This document shows, piece by piece, positions 16,381 through 24,742 of a DNA stretch of 32,697 nt. The notes beneath the pieces were generated by a model. The model was not told the origin of the DNA. It did no database searches and saw nothing but the letters and a program-made list of their open reading frames with translations. This stretch comes from an uncultured Prevotellaceae bacterium (GTDB lineage: Bacteria; Bacteroidota; Bacteroidia; Bacteroidales; Bacteroidaceae). The stretch is taken from the NCBI GenBank assembly GCA_902782305.1, contig CACZMV010000028.1, positions 1 to 32,697 on the forward strand, written 5' to 3'. The translations under genes and the position numbers were made by a program. How positions within the stretch are numbered: position 1 is the first letter of the stretch; each line of letters starts with the position of its first letter.

Positions 16381-17514
16381 ATGAAGAATATTGTTATTAC
16401 TGGTGGCGCAGGCTTTATTGGAAGCCATGTGGTGCGCCTTTTCGTGAACAAGTATCCTGAGTATCACATCATCAACCTCGACAAGTTGACGTATGCTGGC
16501 AACCTCGCTAACCTGAAGGACATCGAGGACAAGCCCAACTACGAGTTTGTGAAGATGGATATCTGTGATTTCGATGCTTTCTACAAGCTGATGCAGGACA
16601 AGAAGGTAGATGGTATCATCCACCTTGCTGCTGAAAGTCATGTGGATCGTTCTATCAAAGACCCCTTCACCTTTGCCAAGACCAACGTGATGGGAACTCT
16701 CTCATTGCTTCAGGCTGCTAAGCTCTATTGGGAGAGCCTGCCAGAGAAGTATGAGGGCAAGCGCTTCTACCACATCTCTACCGATGAGGTGTATGGCGCA
16801 TTGGAGCTGACGCATCCCGAGGGCATCGAACCGCCGTTCACCACCACAGCATCGAGTGCTGAGCACCATCTGGCTTACGGCGACAAGTTCTTCCTGGAGA
16901 CCACGAAGTATAATCCGCACTCGCCTTATAGTGCCTCGAAAGCCAGCAGCGACCACTTTGTACGTGCCTTCCACGACACTTACGGCATGCCCGTCATCGT
17001 GACCAACTGCTCGAACAACTATGGCCCGTATCAGTTCCCTGAGAAGCTGATTCCGCTGTTCATCAACAACATCCGTCACCGCAAGCCACTTCCCGTCTAT
17101 GGCAAGGGTGAGAACGTGCGCGACTGGCTGTATGTAGAGGATCATGCCCGTGCCATCGACCTCATCTTCCATGAGGGCAAGATAGCCGATACGTATAACA
17201 TCGGCGGCTTCAACGAGTGGAAGAACATCGACATCATCAAGGTGGTCATCAAGACCGTTGACCGTCTGCTGGGGCGTCCTGAGGGTGTTGACGAAGATTT
17301 GATTACTTTCGTAACCGATCGTGCTGGTCACGACCTGCGCTATGCCATCGATTCAACCAAACTTCAGAAGGAGTTGGGTTGGGAACCTTCCTTGCAGTTT
17401 GAGGAGGGCATTGAGAAGACCGTCCGCTGGTATCTTGACAACCAGGAGTGGCTCGACAATGTGACGAGTGGCGACTACCAGAAGTATTATGATAACATGT
17501 ATAAGGACAGATGA
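16381..17514 (+). CDS. rfbB: dTDP-glucose 4,6-dehydratase
   Basis: The 377-residue SDR enzyme (also called RmlB) converts dTDP-glucose to dTDP-4-keto-6-deoxyglucose with bound NAD+. It has GGAGFIG (8-14), the DKLTYAGNL block that binds NAD ribose, [12 protein letters not shown], the catalytic STDEVYG block (Asp-Glu), YSASKAS with the active-site Tyr and Lys, and [14 protein letters not shown]. The length is slightly above the usual 350. The rhamnose genes rfbA, rfbC and rfbD are not nearby; instead a FdtA-like isomerase lies two genes downstream, which fits a 3-amino-sugar branch. Its stop overlaps the purT start by four bases. Confidence 0.95.
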   Translation: MKNIVITGGAGFIGSHVVRLFVNKYPEYHIINLDKLTYAGNLANLKDIEDKPNYEFVKMDICDFDAFYKLMQDKKVDGIIHLAAESHVDRSIKDPFTFAKTNVMGTLSLLQAAKLYWESLPEKYEGKRFYHISTDEVYGALELTHPEGIEPPFTTTASSAEHHLAYGDKFFLETTKYNPHSPYSASKASSDHFVRAFHDTYGMPVIVTNCSNNYGPYQFPEKLIPLFINNIRHRKPLPVYGKGENVRDWLYVEDHARAIDLIFHEGKIADTYNIGGFNEWKNIDIIKVVIKTVDRLLGRPEGVDEDLITFVTDRAGHDLRYAIDSTKLQKELGWEPSLQFEEGIEKTVRWYLDNQEWLDNVTSGDYQKYYDNMYKDR

Positions 17515-18716
17515 AGAAGATATTATTGTTAGGCTCAGGTGAACTGGGCAAGGAGTTTGTGATTGCTGCCATGCGTGCTGGTCAGTATGTCATTGCTTGC
17601 GACCGTTACGATAATGCCCCCGCTATGCAGGTGGCTGACGAGCGCGAGGTGTTCTCCATGTTGGATGGCGATGCACTCGAGGCAGTCGTTAACAAACACA
17701 AGCCAGACATCATTGTGCCTGAGATTGAAGCTATCCGTACGGAGCGCTTGTTTAAGTTTGAGGAACAGGGCATTCAGGTGGTTCCTTCGGCTCGTGCCGT
17801 CAACTACACGATGAATCGTCGTGCCATCCGTGACCTTGCTGCCAAGGAGTTGGGCTTACGCACAGCTAAGTATTTCTATGCCAAGACCTTCGATGAGTTC
17901 AAGAAGGCTTCTGAGGAAATTGGTTTCCCCTGTGTGGTTAAGCCCCTGATGTCTTCTTCTGGTCATGGTCAGAGCTATGTGCATAACGACGGCGAACTGG
18001 AGCAGGCTTTCCGCGAGGCTATGGAAGGCAGTCGTGGTGACGTGAAGGAAGTGATTATCGAGGAATTCATCGATTTCGATTCTGAGTTCACCTTGCTCAC
18101 CGTTACCCAGCAACATGGATGGCCCACGCTGTTCTGTCCTCCCATAGGACATGTGCAGAAGGCTGGCGACTATCGAGAGTCGTGGCAACCCTATAAGATT
18201 AGTGAAGAGGCCCTGAAGCAGGCGCAGATGATGGCCGACAAGGTGACCAAGGCCCTGACGGGTGCTGGCATCTGGGGTGTCGAGTTCTTCCTGACCAAGC
18301 AGGGTGAGGTTATCTTCAGCGAACTGAGTCCTCGTCCACACGATACAGGTATGGTGACACTGGGTCATACCACCAATCTCTCTGAGTTCGAGCTCCACTT
18401 CCGTGCCGTCATGGGCTTGCCCATTGCTGGCATCCATCTGGAGCATGCTGGTGCCAGTGCCGTTATCCTCTCTCCGCAAGAGGCTAAGACACCCGTTGAC
18501 CGTTCCTTGTTGCCTTACAACTTTGTTGATGCCCTGAGGGAAGATCGCACTCGCATTCGCATCTTCGGCAAGCCCGAGGCTCACAAGGGTCGTCGCATGG
18601 GTGTCGTTCTTTGCTATGGCGAGGTGGGCGACGATGTCAATGCCCTTCGCGATAAGGCCAAGCGCTTAGCAAAGACCGTTCTGGGCACAGACCCCTATAC
18701 CAAGTTTGAACACTAA
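17511..18716 (+). CDS. purT: Formate-dependent phosphoribosylglycinamide formyltransferase
   Basis: The 401-residue ATP-grasp enzyme makes formyl-GAR from GAR, formate and ATP in purine synthesis, with formyl phosphate as intermediate. Blocks include [12 protein letters not shown] (5-16), the IIVPEIEAI loop, [17 protein letters not shown] for ATP binding, GIWGVEFFL, and [16 protein letters not shown] with metal-binding glutamate. It matches canonical PurT throughout. It is set between rmlB and an FdtA-like gene with overlaps of four and one bases. That tight placement in a sugar cluster may be chance, or may provide formyl groups for another acceptor; the latter is speculation. Confidence 0.96.
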   Translation: MKKILLLGSGELGKEFVIAAMRAGQYVIACDRYDNAPAMQVADEREVFSMLDGDALEAVVNKHKPDIIVPEIEAIRTERLFKFEEQGIQVVPSARAVNYTMNRRAIRDLAAKELGLRTAKYFYAKTFDEFKKASEEIGFPCVVKPLMSSSGHGQSYVHNDGELEQAFREAMEGSRGDVKEVIIEEFIDFDSEFTLLTVTQQHGWPTLFCPPIGHVQKAGDYRESWQPYKISEEALKQAQMMADKVTKALTGAGIWGVEFFLTKQGEVIFSELSPRPHDTGMVTLGHTTNLSEFELHFRAVMGLPIAGIHLEHAGASAVILSPQEAKTPVDRSLLPYNFVDALREDRTRIRIFGKPEAHKGRRMGVVLCYGEVGDDVNALRDKAKRLAKTVLGTDPYTKFEH

Positions 18717-19120
18717 TGGATATCAAGATAGTCGATCTTCCCAAGATTACCGATCCTCGTGGCAACTTGACGTTTGCAGAGGCTCAGTCGATGGTTCCGT
18801 TTGAAATCAAGCGTGCCTATTGGGTTTATGATGTTCCTGGGGGCGAGAGTCGTGGAGGACATGCCCATAAGCGACTCCGACAATTTGTCGTTGCCCTAAG
18901 TGGTTCGTTCCATGTGACGCTGGACAATGGACACGAGCGCAAGACGGTATTGCTGAACCATCCTTGGCAAGGCTTGCTGATAGATACTCGTGTCTGGCGT
19001 ACGCTTGACGATTTCTCATCGGGTGCCGTATGTCTTGTCTTGGCATCAGAACATTACGAGGAGGATGACTATATCTATGATTACGATGAATTCCTGAAAT
19101 ACGTAGGATGTTCAAAATAA
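18716..19120 (+). CDS. FdtA/QdtA-like dTDP-4-keto-6-deoxyhexose 3,4-ketoisomerase (cupin)
   Basis: The 134-residue cupin has RGNLTFAEAQ near the N-terminus, VPGGESRGGHAHKRLRQF with the paired His49 and His51 typical of this family, and DTRVWRTLDDFSSGAVCLVLAS. FdtA/QdtA enzymes move the keto group of the RmlB product from C4 to C3, the step before transamination at C3. The gene is coupled to purT through a TAATG overlap, and its end overlaps the acyltransferase gene by 13 bases. The product stereochemistry (galacto or gluco) cannot be read from sequence. No aminotransferase gene lies in the run. Confidence 0.88.
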   Translation: MDIKIVDLPKITDPRGNLTFAEAQSMVPFEIKRAYWVYDVPGGESRGGHAHKRLRQFVVALSGSFHVTLDNGHERKTVLLNHPWQGLLIDTRVWRTLDDFSSGAVCLVLASEHYEEDDYIYDYDEFLKYVGCSK

Positions 19121-20043
19121 GACGATACACCAAGGATATGGCTGATTCGTGGAATCAGTTTGTTGAGACGTCGAAGAATGGTACGTTTCTGCTGAACCGT
19201 CAGTATATGGACTACCATTCTGACCGTTTCTGTGATCATTCCTTGATGGTGTATCGTCGTGGAAGACTGTATGCGCTATTGCCAGGAAATGTCAGCGGCG
19301 ACACTTTCTATTCTCACCAAGGACTGACTTATGGGGGCCTTATCATGAACGATAAGGTGACAGCCGCCGATGTGGTGCAAATCTTCAAACTGCTCAACGC
19401 TCAGTTGCAGTCAGAGGGTTTGCATCATGTCGTCTATAAACCTGTTCCCTGGATTTATGGTCATCAGCCTTCAGAAGAAGACCTTTATGCTTTGGTGGAA
19501 GTCTGTGGAGCCCGCATTTCCAGAGGTCTTTCGTCTACTATTTGTCGCGAACATCAGAACCAGTGGTATCGTATCCGTGAGTGTGGTGCAAGGCATGCCC
19601 GTCAGGCGGGTGTTACCATTCAGGAAACGGACGATTATCGTGCCTTCTGGCAAATACTCTCGACAAATCTGCAAACCCGTTATGGCTTGAATCCTGTGCA
19701 TACCGTTGACGAGATAGAGCTCCTGCATCGTCGTTTCCCAGAGAATATCCAATTGTTTGTGGCTATATATCAAGGTGAAGTTGTGGGAGGCACCGTTTTG
19801 TATATTTCCGATTGTGTGGTGCATTCGCAGTACATCGCTGCAAGTCCTCTTGGTAAACAGCTTCATGCGCTCGATTTGCTCTTCCAGGTGGTTGTCTCCA
19901 CTGCTTTGGAAACCCATGCCTATTTTGATTTTGGCATCTCCACAGAGAAACATGGTACTTATCTCAACGAAAGTCTTATCTATCAGAAAGAAGGTTTCGG
20001 AGGTCGTGGCATTTGTTACGATTGGTACGAATACGACCTTTAA
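19108..20043 (+). CDS. GNAT/FemAB-type acyltransferase, probably sugar-linked
   Basis: The 311-residue protein resembles the FemAB/BioF2-like GNAT acyltransferases: an N-terminal half with WNQFVETSKNGTFLLNRQYMDYH and YSHQGLTYGGLI, and a C-terminal half with the beta-strand core EVVGGTVLYIS, HSQYIAASPLGKQLHALDLLF and YFDFGISTE. Such genes often sit in surface-polysaccharide or lipid clusters and transfer acyl groups to amino sugars or amines. Its 13-base overlap with the FdtA-like gene strongly suggests a joint task such as N-acylation of a 3-amino-3,6-dideoxyhexose. The acyl donor is unknown. It is the last gene of the run and ends nine bases before a convergent gene. Confidence 0.78.
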   Translation: MFKIRRYTKDMADSWNQFVETSKNGTFLLNRQYMDYHSDRFCDHSLMVYRRGRLYALLPGNVSGDTFYSHQGLTYGGLIMNDKVTAADVVQIFKLLNAQLQSEGLHHVVYKPVPWIYGHQPSEEDLYALVEVCGARISRGLSSTICREHQNQWYRIRECGARHARQAGVTIQETDDYRAFWQILSTNLQTRYGLNPVHTVDEIELLHRRFPENIQLFVAIYQGEVVGGTVLYISDCVVHSQYIAASPLGKQLHALDLLFQVVVSTALETHAYFDFGISTEKHGTYLNESLIYQKEGFGGRGICYDWYEYDL

Positions 20044-20052
20044 AATGAACCC

Positions 20053-21003
20053 TTATTTCTCATAATTCGTTGAGATATATTCCCTTATCTTGTTGATATA
20101 CTCCTCCCGATGGTTCTTGTACGATTGGGCATGACCTGTGTTCTTGGTAATCCACAATTGCTTGGGCTCTGACTTGGCTTTGTAGAGTCGATGCACCATT
20201 TCCGTAGGCACAAAGGTGTCATTGTCGCCATGAATGAAGAACATGGGGTAGGGACATTTCTTCACTTGGCTGATGGCTGAGGCTTCGTCGAAGTTCCACC
20301 CATAGCGCAACTGACAAAGTAGGCTGGTGGTGTGCATCAGTGGGAAGGCAGGCAAGTTAAACTGATTTTTTAGTTCGCCTTCAAACTCGTCCCACACGGA
20401 GGTGTAGCCACAATCGTCGACGAAGCGGATGTCCTTGATGCCATCAGGCACTGGTTCGCCAGAAAGCATCATCGTGGTGGCACCTCCCATCGATACTCCA
20501 TGCACCACCATTGTGTCTGTCTTAAACAGGTTAAGCCATTGAAGCACATCCAGTCTGTCGAGCCATCCCATTTGGAGGACATCGCCCTCGCTCTTTCCGC
20601 TGGCGTAGAGGTCGGGCACTACGACATTATAGCCAAACTCGCGTTCGTACATTCGTGCAAGGTAGAAGAACTCGATGGCTTGATCGCGCCAGCCGTGAAT
20701 GACGAAGGCCGTCCTCTTTCCACCTTTCTTAATATAATAGGCGTGATGTCGGTTCCCCTCGTCGTCTGTCATAAATGTATCTCGCAAAGCTTTATGCTGA
20801 TTCAGACTATCTATCCACGCCACCGTCTCTGGATATTCAGCAAACAACTCTTTGTATTTCAAATCGGTGTCCGTCCGATGAGGGTCAGGCGATAGGGAAT
20901 AATCGAGCATATAGAAACCACTCGCTATCAGGGCAACGATACATATCGCCACCACGATAACGAGTGTCCACACTATCTTTTTCACCATATTCTTGTTCTT
21001 CAT
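20053..21003 (-). CDS. Membrane-anchored alpha/beta hydrolase
   Basis: The 316-residue protein has one N-terminal transmembrane helix (about 7-32) and an alpha/beta hydrolase domain. The nucleophile is S171 in HGVSMGG, the acid is D262 in HGDNDTFVP and the base is H291 in NTGHAQS. FVIHGWRDQAIEF holds the oxyanion His-Gly. It resembles the BAAT/dienelactone-like peptidase-esterase proteins common in Bacteroidetes; substrate unknown. The open frame continues to 21114, but a -7 box lies at 21009-21016, so the start must be at or after about 21003. ATG 21003 would make a nearly leaderless message; ATG 20988 is an alternative. Confidence 0.85.
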   Translation of the reverse strand: MKNKNMVKKIVWTLVIVVAICIVALIASGFYMLDYSLSPDPHRTDTDLKYKELFAEYPETVAWIDSLNQHKALRDTFMTDDEGNRHHAYYIKKGGKRTAFVIHGWRDQAIEFFYLARMYEREFGYNVVVPDLYASGKSEGDVLQMGWLDRLDVLQWLNLFKTDTMVVHGVSMGGATTMMLSGEPVPDGIKDIRFVDDCGYTSVWDEFEGELKNQFNLPAFPLMHTTSLLCQLRYGWNFDEASAISQVKKCPYPMFFIHGDNDTFVPTEMVHRLYKAKSEPKQLWITKNTGHAQSYKNHREEYINKIREYISTNYEK

Positions 21004-21008
21004 GGTTG

Positions 21009-21039
21009 CAAAGATACGATGAAGCGAGCAAAAAGCCAA
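21009..21039 (-). promoter_or_regulatory. Promoter of the alpha/beta hydrolase, half of a mirror pair
   Basis: On the minus strand TTG (21039-21037), 20 bp and TATCTTTG (21016-21009) form a full promoter. It matches the divergent patatin promoter in about 27 of 32 positions from -33 to -7. Confidence 0.75.
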
Positions 21040-21096
21040 ATTTTCTGTCCCGTTTTGCGCATCTAAAATGCTACGCTCGAAAAAGATTAAATTATT

Positions 21097-21127
21097 TTGG
21101 CTTTTTGCTTGCATAATTGTACCTTTG
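21097..21127 (+). promoter_or_regulatory. Promoter of the patatin gene, half of a mirror pair
   Basis: TTG (21097-21099), 20 bp and TACCTTTG (21120-21127) form a full promoter. The -33 region TTTGGCTTTTTGCT (21096-21109) is an exact inverted copy of 21027-21040, which holds the -33 element of the divergent hydrolase promoter. Confidence 0.78.
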
Positions 21128-21146
21128 TAGCAGAATTAAGAAAGTT

Positions 21147-22034
21147 ATGAAAGAAGATCAGAAAAAGAATGTGGCTTTGGTGCTGTCAAGTGGGGGCGCC
21201 AGAGGACTGGCACATATAGGGGCTATCGAGGAACTGGAAGCCAACGGCTACAAGATTAGTTCGATAGCGGGATGTTCTATGGGCGCACTCATCGGTGGGG
21301 TGTATGCTGCAGGGAAATTGGAGAAGTTTCGCGAATGGATGAAAACGGTGGATAGGAAGAAGATGCTGGAGTTGACGGATTTCTCGTTGTCGCTGAACCA
21401 TCTGGTAAAGGGAAAGCGCATCATCGAGGCTATCATGGAGTTTGTGCCTGATGTGGCTATTGAGGACTTGCCCATACCTTATTGTGCAGTGGCTACCGAC
21501 TTGATAGCAGGCAAAGAGGTGGTGTTCAACAAAGGCAGTTTGTTTGAGGCTATCCGTGCCAGCATTTCATTGCCATCGTTCTATGAACCCGTTCAACGTG
21601 ACGGCATGATATTGATAGACGGAGGTGTGATAAACCCCATTCCGCTGAACAGGGTAAAAAGAAACGCCGGCGACATCTTGGTGGGCGTGGACGTGAGTGG
21701 ACACGACTATAAGTCGCAATGGGAGGAAGAGCGAAGGCTGACGGAAATGCAAAAGAGCGACCGTTCGCTGAAAGCAAGGATATTAGACAAACTGATACCT
21801 GACAACTTGGATTTCAATCATTATACGTTGTTGTCACGTACCAGTTCGTTGATGATTCGTCAGAACTCCATTCTAATGACTAAGCTCATGAAACCCGATA
21901 TGCTGGTGGACATCCAGATGAGCCGCTATGGAAGTTTTGATTATGACAAATCAGAGAAAATAATAGCCATCGGCAGACAGAAAACACTGCAGACTATCAA
22001 CAAACTTCTTACTCGTCCATCAGCAACACAGTAG
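21147..22034 (+). CDS. Patatin-like phospholipase
   Basis: The 295-residue protein has the patatin Ser-Asp dyad: S44 in GCSMG and D158 in LIDGGVINP, with the SSGGARGLAHIG oxyanion loop (14-25) just before. Bacterial patatins are lipid acyl hydrolases, often of the RssA type with no signal peptide, as here. The upstream part of the open frame begins at a TTG before the -7 box and cannot be translated from this promoter; ATG 21147 is 20 bases after the box. The gene end overlaps the convergent lutC by 26 bases. It shares mirror-image promoters with the alpha/beta hydrolase, so the two hydrolases may respond to the same signal. Confidence 0.92.
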   Translation: MKEDQKKNVALVLSSGGARGLAHIGAIEELEANGYKISSIAGCSMGALIGGVYAAGKLEKFREWMKTVDRKKMLELTDFSLSLNHLVKGKRIIEAIMEFVPDVAIEDLPIPYCAVATDLIAGKEVVFNKGSLFEAIRASISLPSFYEPVQRDGMILIDGGVINPIPLNRVKRNAGDILVGVDVSGHDYKSQWEEERRLTEMQKSDRSLKARILDKLIPDNLDFNHYTLLSRTSSLMIRQNSILMTKLMKPDMLVDIQMSRYGSFDYDKSEKIIAIGRQKTLQTINKLLTRPSATQ

Positions 22035-22620
22035 CTGAACGGGCTGCTTGGGCACCCATAACCAGCACTTGTGCAATGTCTGCGGTCTTGGAAGGTCCAC
22101 TGATAAAGGTGCCATAGCCGTAGTCGGACAATCCGGCGACGGAATCGCTGGAAGCACTCAGGCGTTTATAGGCCTCGTGCATGTTGTTCACAATCTCCGA
22201 CTTCTTCAGCAGGATGACCAGATTCTCAGAGATGAAGCAGACTGCTTTCTCCTTCATGGTCTGGGGAATCCACACGCATGCATTCTCAGCCACGCCAAAA
22301 CTACCACGAATGACACCCACATCGGTGCCGTTCAAGTCGCGAGCACGACCTACCTCATCAGGATTGCGCGTGGCGATGGTAATCTCAGGCAAGTTGGAGG
22401 CAATTTCCTTGGCATCGGGATAGAGTTCGCGAATGAGATCGTTCACATCGCGCCCTTTGTCCACCTCGATGGCATTACCACCCACGCTCTTGGTCATGTT
22501 CATAAACTGCAACAGTGGGTCTGGGTAGGTGATGGCTTTGATGTCGCTCAAGTCGGGCATGTCGAATTGCTGTCGGATGTTAGCCCTGTATTTTTTCAGA
22601 ATATCTTCTTTGCTACTCAT
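22009..22620 (-). CDS. lutC: Lactate utilization protein C (LUD domain)
   Basis: The 203-residue protein is a LUD-domain member: TIATRNPDEVGRARDLNG, the GVIRGSFGVAENACVWI block and C-terminal GYGTFISGPSKTADIAQVLVMGAQAA. With LutA and LutB it forms the complex that oxidises L-lactate to pyruvate. Its start overlaps lutB by eight bases, and its end overlaps the patatin gene on the opposite strand. It is the last gene of lldP-lutA-lutB-lutC. Confidence 0.92.
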   Translation of the reverse strand: MSSKEDILKKYRANIRQQFDMPDLSDIKAITYPDPLLQFMNMTKSVGGNAIEVDKGRDVNDLIRELYPDAKEIASNLPEITIATRNPDEVGRARDLNGTDVGVIRGSFGVAENACVWIPQTMKEKAVCFISENLVILLKKSEIVNNMHEAYKRLSASSDSVAGLSDYGYGTFISGPSKTADIAQVLVMGAQAARSATVLLMDE

Positions 22621-23980
22621 AGTCTTTAATCATTTTGTGGAACGGTTTCTTGGGGAACTCCATCATCTTATGACCTTCGGCCCAAGGATTCAGACCGCAG
22701 TTCATGACGGGTGAGGGAATGAGGTTAGCCCAATGGGCAAGTCCTGTGGCAAAATTGTAGAGCCCAGGTGAGCCGTAGAGCACGGACATGCCTTGGCACA
22801 TGAGCTGTTTCTGCGGATTGGCAGTGCCGAACTCACTGAGCTGCTGGCGCCACAGATAAATCTGGTCGCCCAGATTAACCTTGGCAGGACAGACGGTCTG
22901 ACAAGAGTTGCAGAGCGTGCAGGCTGATACATTGCCCGAGTGCTTCTGTGGGTCGCGAAGCATACCCAGATTGATGCCGATAGGGCCAGGGATAAAGTAA
23001 CTGTAGGAATAGCCTCCCGAACGACGATAAACAGGACAGGTGTTCATACAAGAGCCACAACGGATGCACTTCAACGATTCCCAGTGTTCTGGATTGCCTA
23101 TCCACTCAGAGCGGCCGTTGTCCACCAGAATGATGTGCATGTGGTGAGCGGTAGGACGTGCCTTGCGGAAATGCGAGGTGTAAGTGGTGGTGGGTTGACC
23201 AGTTCCTGCACGACACAGCATACGTTGGAAGACGGCAAGACACTCGTAGTCGGGGATGACCTTCTCCAGTCCGATGGCTGCAATGTGCAGTCGTGGACAG
23301 CTAGTTGACATATCAGCATTGCCCTCGTTGGTACATACCACGATGTCGCCCGTTGCAGCAATACCGAAGTTGGCACCCGTCATACCTGCATCGGCAGTAA
23401 GAAACTCGTTGCGCAAACTGAGTCGGGCACGATAAGTAAGGTACGTGGGGTCGTGGTTGCCCTTCTCATTCGAGATACCTTTCTCCTCGAAAAGTTCGCC
23501 CACATCATCGTGGTTCAGGTGGATGGCTGGCATCACGATATGGCTGGGTGCTTGTCCCTTCAACTGGATGATGCGCTCGCCAAGGTCAGTTTCTACCACT
23601 TCGATGCCTCTTTCCTCAAGATAGGGATTCATGCCACATTCCTCCGTGAGCATCGACTTCGACTTTACCATCTTCTTCACGTTATGGTTTTTCAGGATGC
23701 CATAGACGATTTCGTTGAACTCGGCAGCATCCTTGGCCCAGTGAACTTCCACACCGTTCTTCTCGGCATTGGTGGCAAACTGGTCCAGATATTCGTCAAG
23801 ATGGGTAATGGTATGACGCTTAATCTGCGAGGCTTTCTCACGCAGTTGTTCCCACTCGTCCAAGCCATAGGCCATATTGTCGCGCTTGGTGCGAACAGCC
23901 CAGAAAGTGGCATCGTGCCAATGGGCGTATTGCTGGTTCTTTAAGAACGCTTTGGCTGCTTTGCTATGTCCTGTACTCAT
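22613..23980 (-). CDS. lutB: Lactate utilization iron-sulfur protein B
   Basis: The 455-residue protein has an N-terminal LUD-like domain (KSKSMLTEECGMNPYLEE, TGANFGIAATGDIVVCTNEGN) and two [4Fe-4S] motifs, C305-C308-C311-C315P and C354-C357-C360-C364P, as in LutB/LldF. It passes electrons in the LutABC L-lactate dehydrogenase. The end of the protein, after the clusters, is a conserved tail rich in Pro and Trp. It overlaps lutA by four bases and lutC by eight, so all three are coupled. Confidence 0.93.
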   Translation of the reverse strand: MSTGHSKAAKAFLKNQQYAHWHDATFWAVRTKRDNMAYGLDEWEQLREKASQIKRHTITHLDEYLDQFATNAEKNGVEVHWAKDAAEFNEIVYGILKNHNVKKMVKSKSMLTEECGMNPYLEERGIEVVETDLGERIIQLKGQAPSHIVMPAIHLNHDDVGELFEEKGISNEKGNHDPTYLTYRARLSLRNEFLTADAGMTGANFGIAATGDIVVCTNEGNADMSTSCPRLHIAAIGLEKVIPDYECLAVFQRMLCRAGTGQPTTTYTSHFRKARPTAHHMHIILVDNGRSEWIGNPEHWESLKCIRCGSCMNTCPVYRRSGGYSYSYFIPGPIGINLGMLRDPQKHSGNVSACTLCNSCQTVCPAKVNLGDQIYLWRQQLSEFGTANPQKQLMCQGMSVLYGSPGLYNFATGLAHWANLIPSPVMNCGLNPWAEGHKMMEFPKKPFHKMIKDYE

Positions 23981-24708
23981 AATCCACTTGCTAAAATTTC
24001 AACTACATGTTTAAACGCAATCTTCTTGCCTTGCTTGCGGGCTACACCAGCCATGTGCATCAGACAAGAGCAGTCTGGACCAGTGATATATTCAGCACCC
24101 GTTTGGATGTGGCGCTCCACCTTGTCGAGTCCCATCTGGGCAGATACAGCCGTTTCCTCTACAGAGAACATGCCACCAAAGCCACAGCACTCGTCAGGAC
24201 GCTCAGGTTCGACGACATCGATGCCATCAACCAATTGCAACAAGTCCCTGATCTTATTGAACTTGTCAACATGCTCCTCAGAAGGGGAGGAGAGTCCTAA
24301 CTCGCGAACACCATGACAGGAATTGTGCAGGCTGACCTTATGGGCAAAGGTGCCAAGACGACGATCGACCTTCACCACATCGTGCAAGAACTCGACAACG
24401 TCCATGCATTTCTTGGCGCTCTCGCACTCATGATTCAGCAGTCGCGGATAGTTCAGGCGGATAAATGCCGTACAGCTGACACTGGGTGACACTACATAGT
24501 CGAAGCCTTTGAATAATTCGTCGAACTTTTCAGCCAAAGGAATGGCTTGCTTCTCGAATCCTGCATTGGCCATAGGCTGGCCACAGCAGGTCTGTTTCTC
24601 TGGATAGGTCACGTCCAAGCCCAGATGCTTCAGCAACTTGTAGGTTGCCAAACCCACTTCAGGGAAGACGGCATCCACATAACAGGGAATGAATAATCCA
24701 ACTTTCAT
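23977..24708 (-). CDS. lutA: Lactate utilization Fe-S oxidoreductase A
   Basis: The 243-residue protein contains two cysteine-rich CCG domains: CCGQPMANAGF (41-51) with C79, and ECCGFGGMFSV (173-183) with C213 and C215. This is the LutA/LldE/GlpC-like unit that binds an Fe-S cluster and hands electrons to an acceptor such as a quinone pool. No membrane anchor is present. The start lies 34 bases after lldP, across an AT-rich repeat spacer. The gene is also named lldE. Confidence 0.92.
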   Translation of the reverse strand: MKVGLFIPCYVDAVFPEVGLATYKLLKHLGLDVTYPEKQTCCGQPMANAGFEKQAIPLAEKFDELFKGFDYVVSPSVSCTAFIRLNYPRLLNHECESAKKCMDVVEFLHDVVKVDRRLGTFAHKVSLHNSCHGVRELGLSSPSEEHVDKFNKIRDLLQLVDGIDVVEPERPDECCGFGGMFSVEETAVSAQMGLDKVERHIQTGAEYITGPDCSCLMHMAGVARKQGKKIAFKHVVEILASGL

Positions 24709-24742
24709 ATCAATTGTAATTTGTAAATAGTCAAATGGTAAA
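24709..24742 (-). repeat. AT-rich repeat in the lldP to lutA spacer
   Basis: On the plus strand the spacer reads in short units ATTGTAA, TTTGTAAATAG, TCAAATGG and TAAATTA. This is the same element as at 16342-16380, but here it runs opposite to the transcribed strand. There is no promoter box. Confidence 0.75.

Noticed and set aside
16381-20043. Rhamnose (rmlABCD) cluster
   Set aside because: Only rmlB is present; the cupin is FdtA-like with the GGHAHK motif and not an RmlC epimerase.
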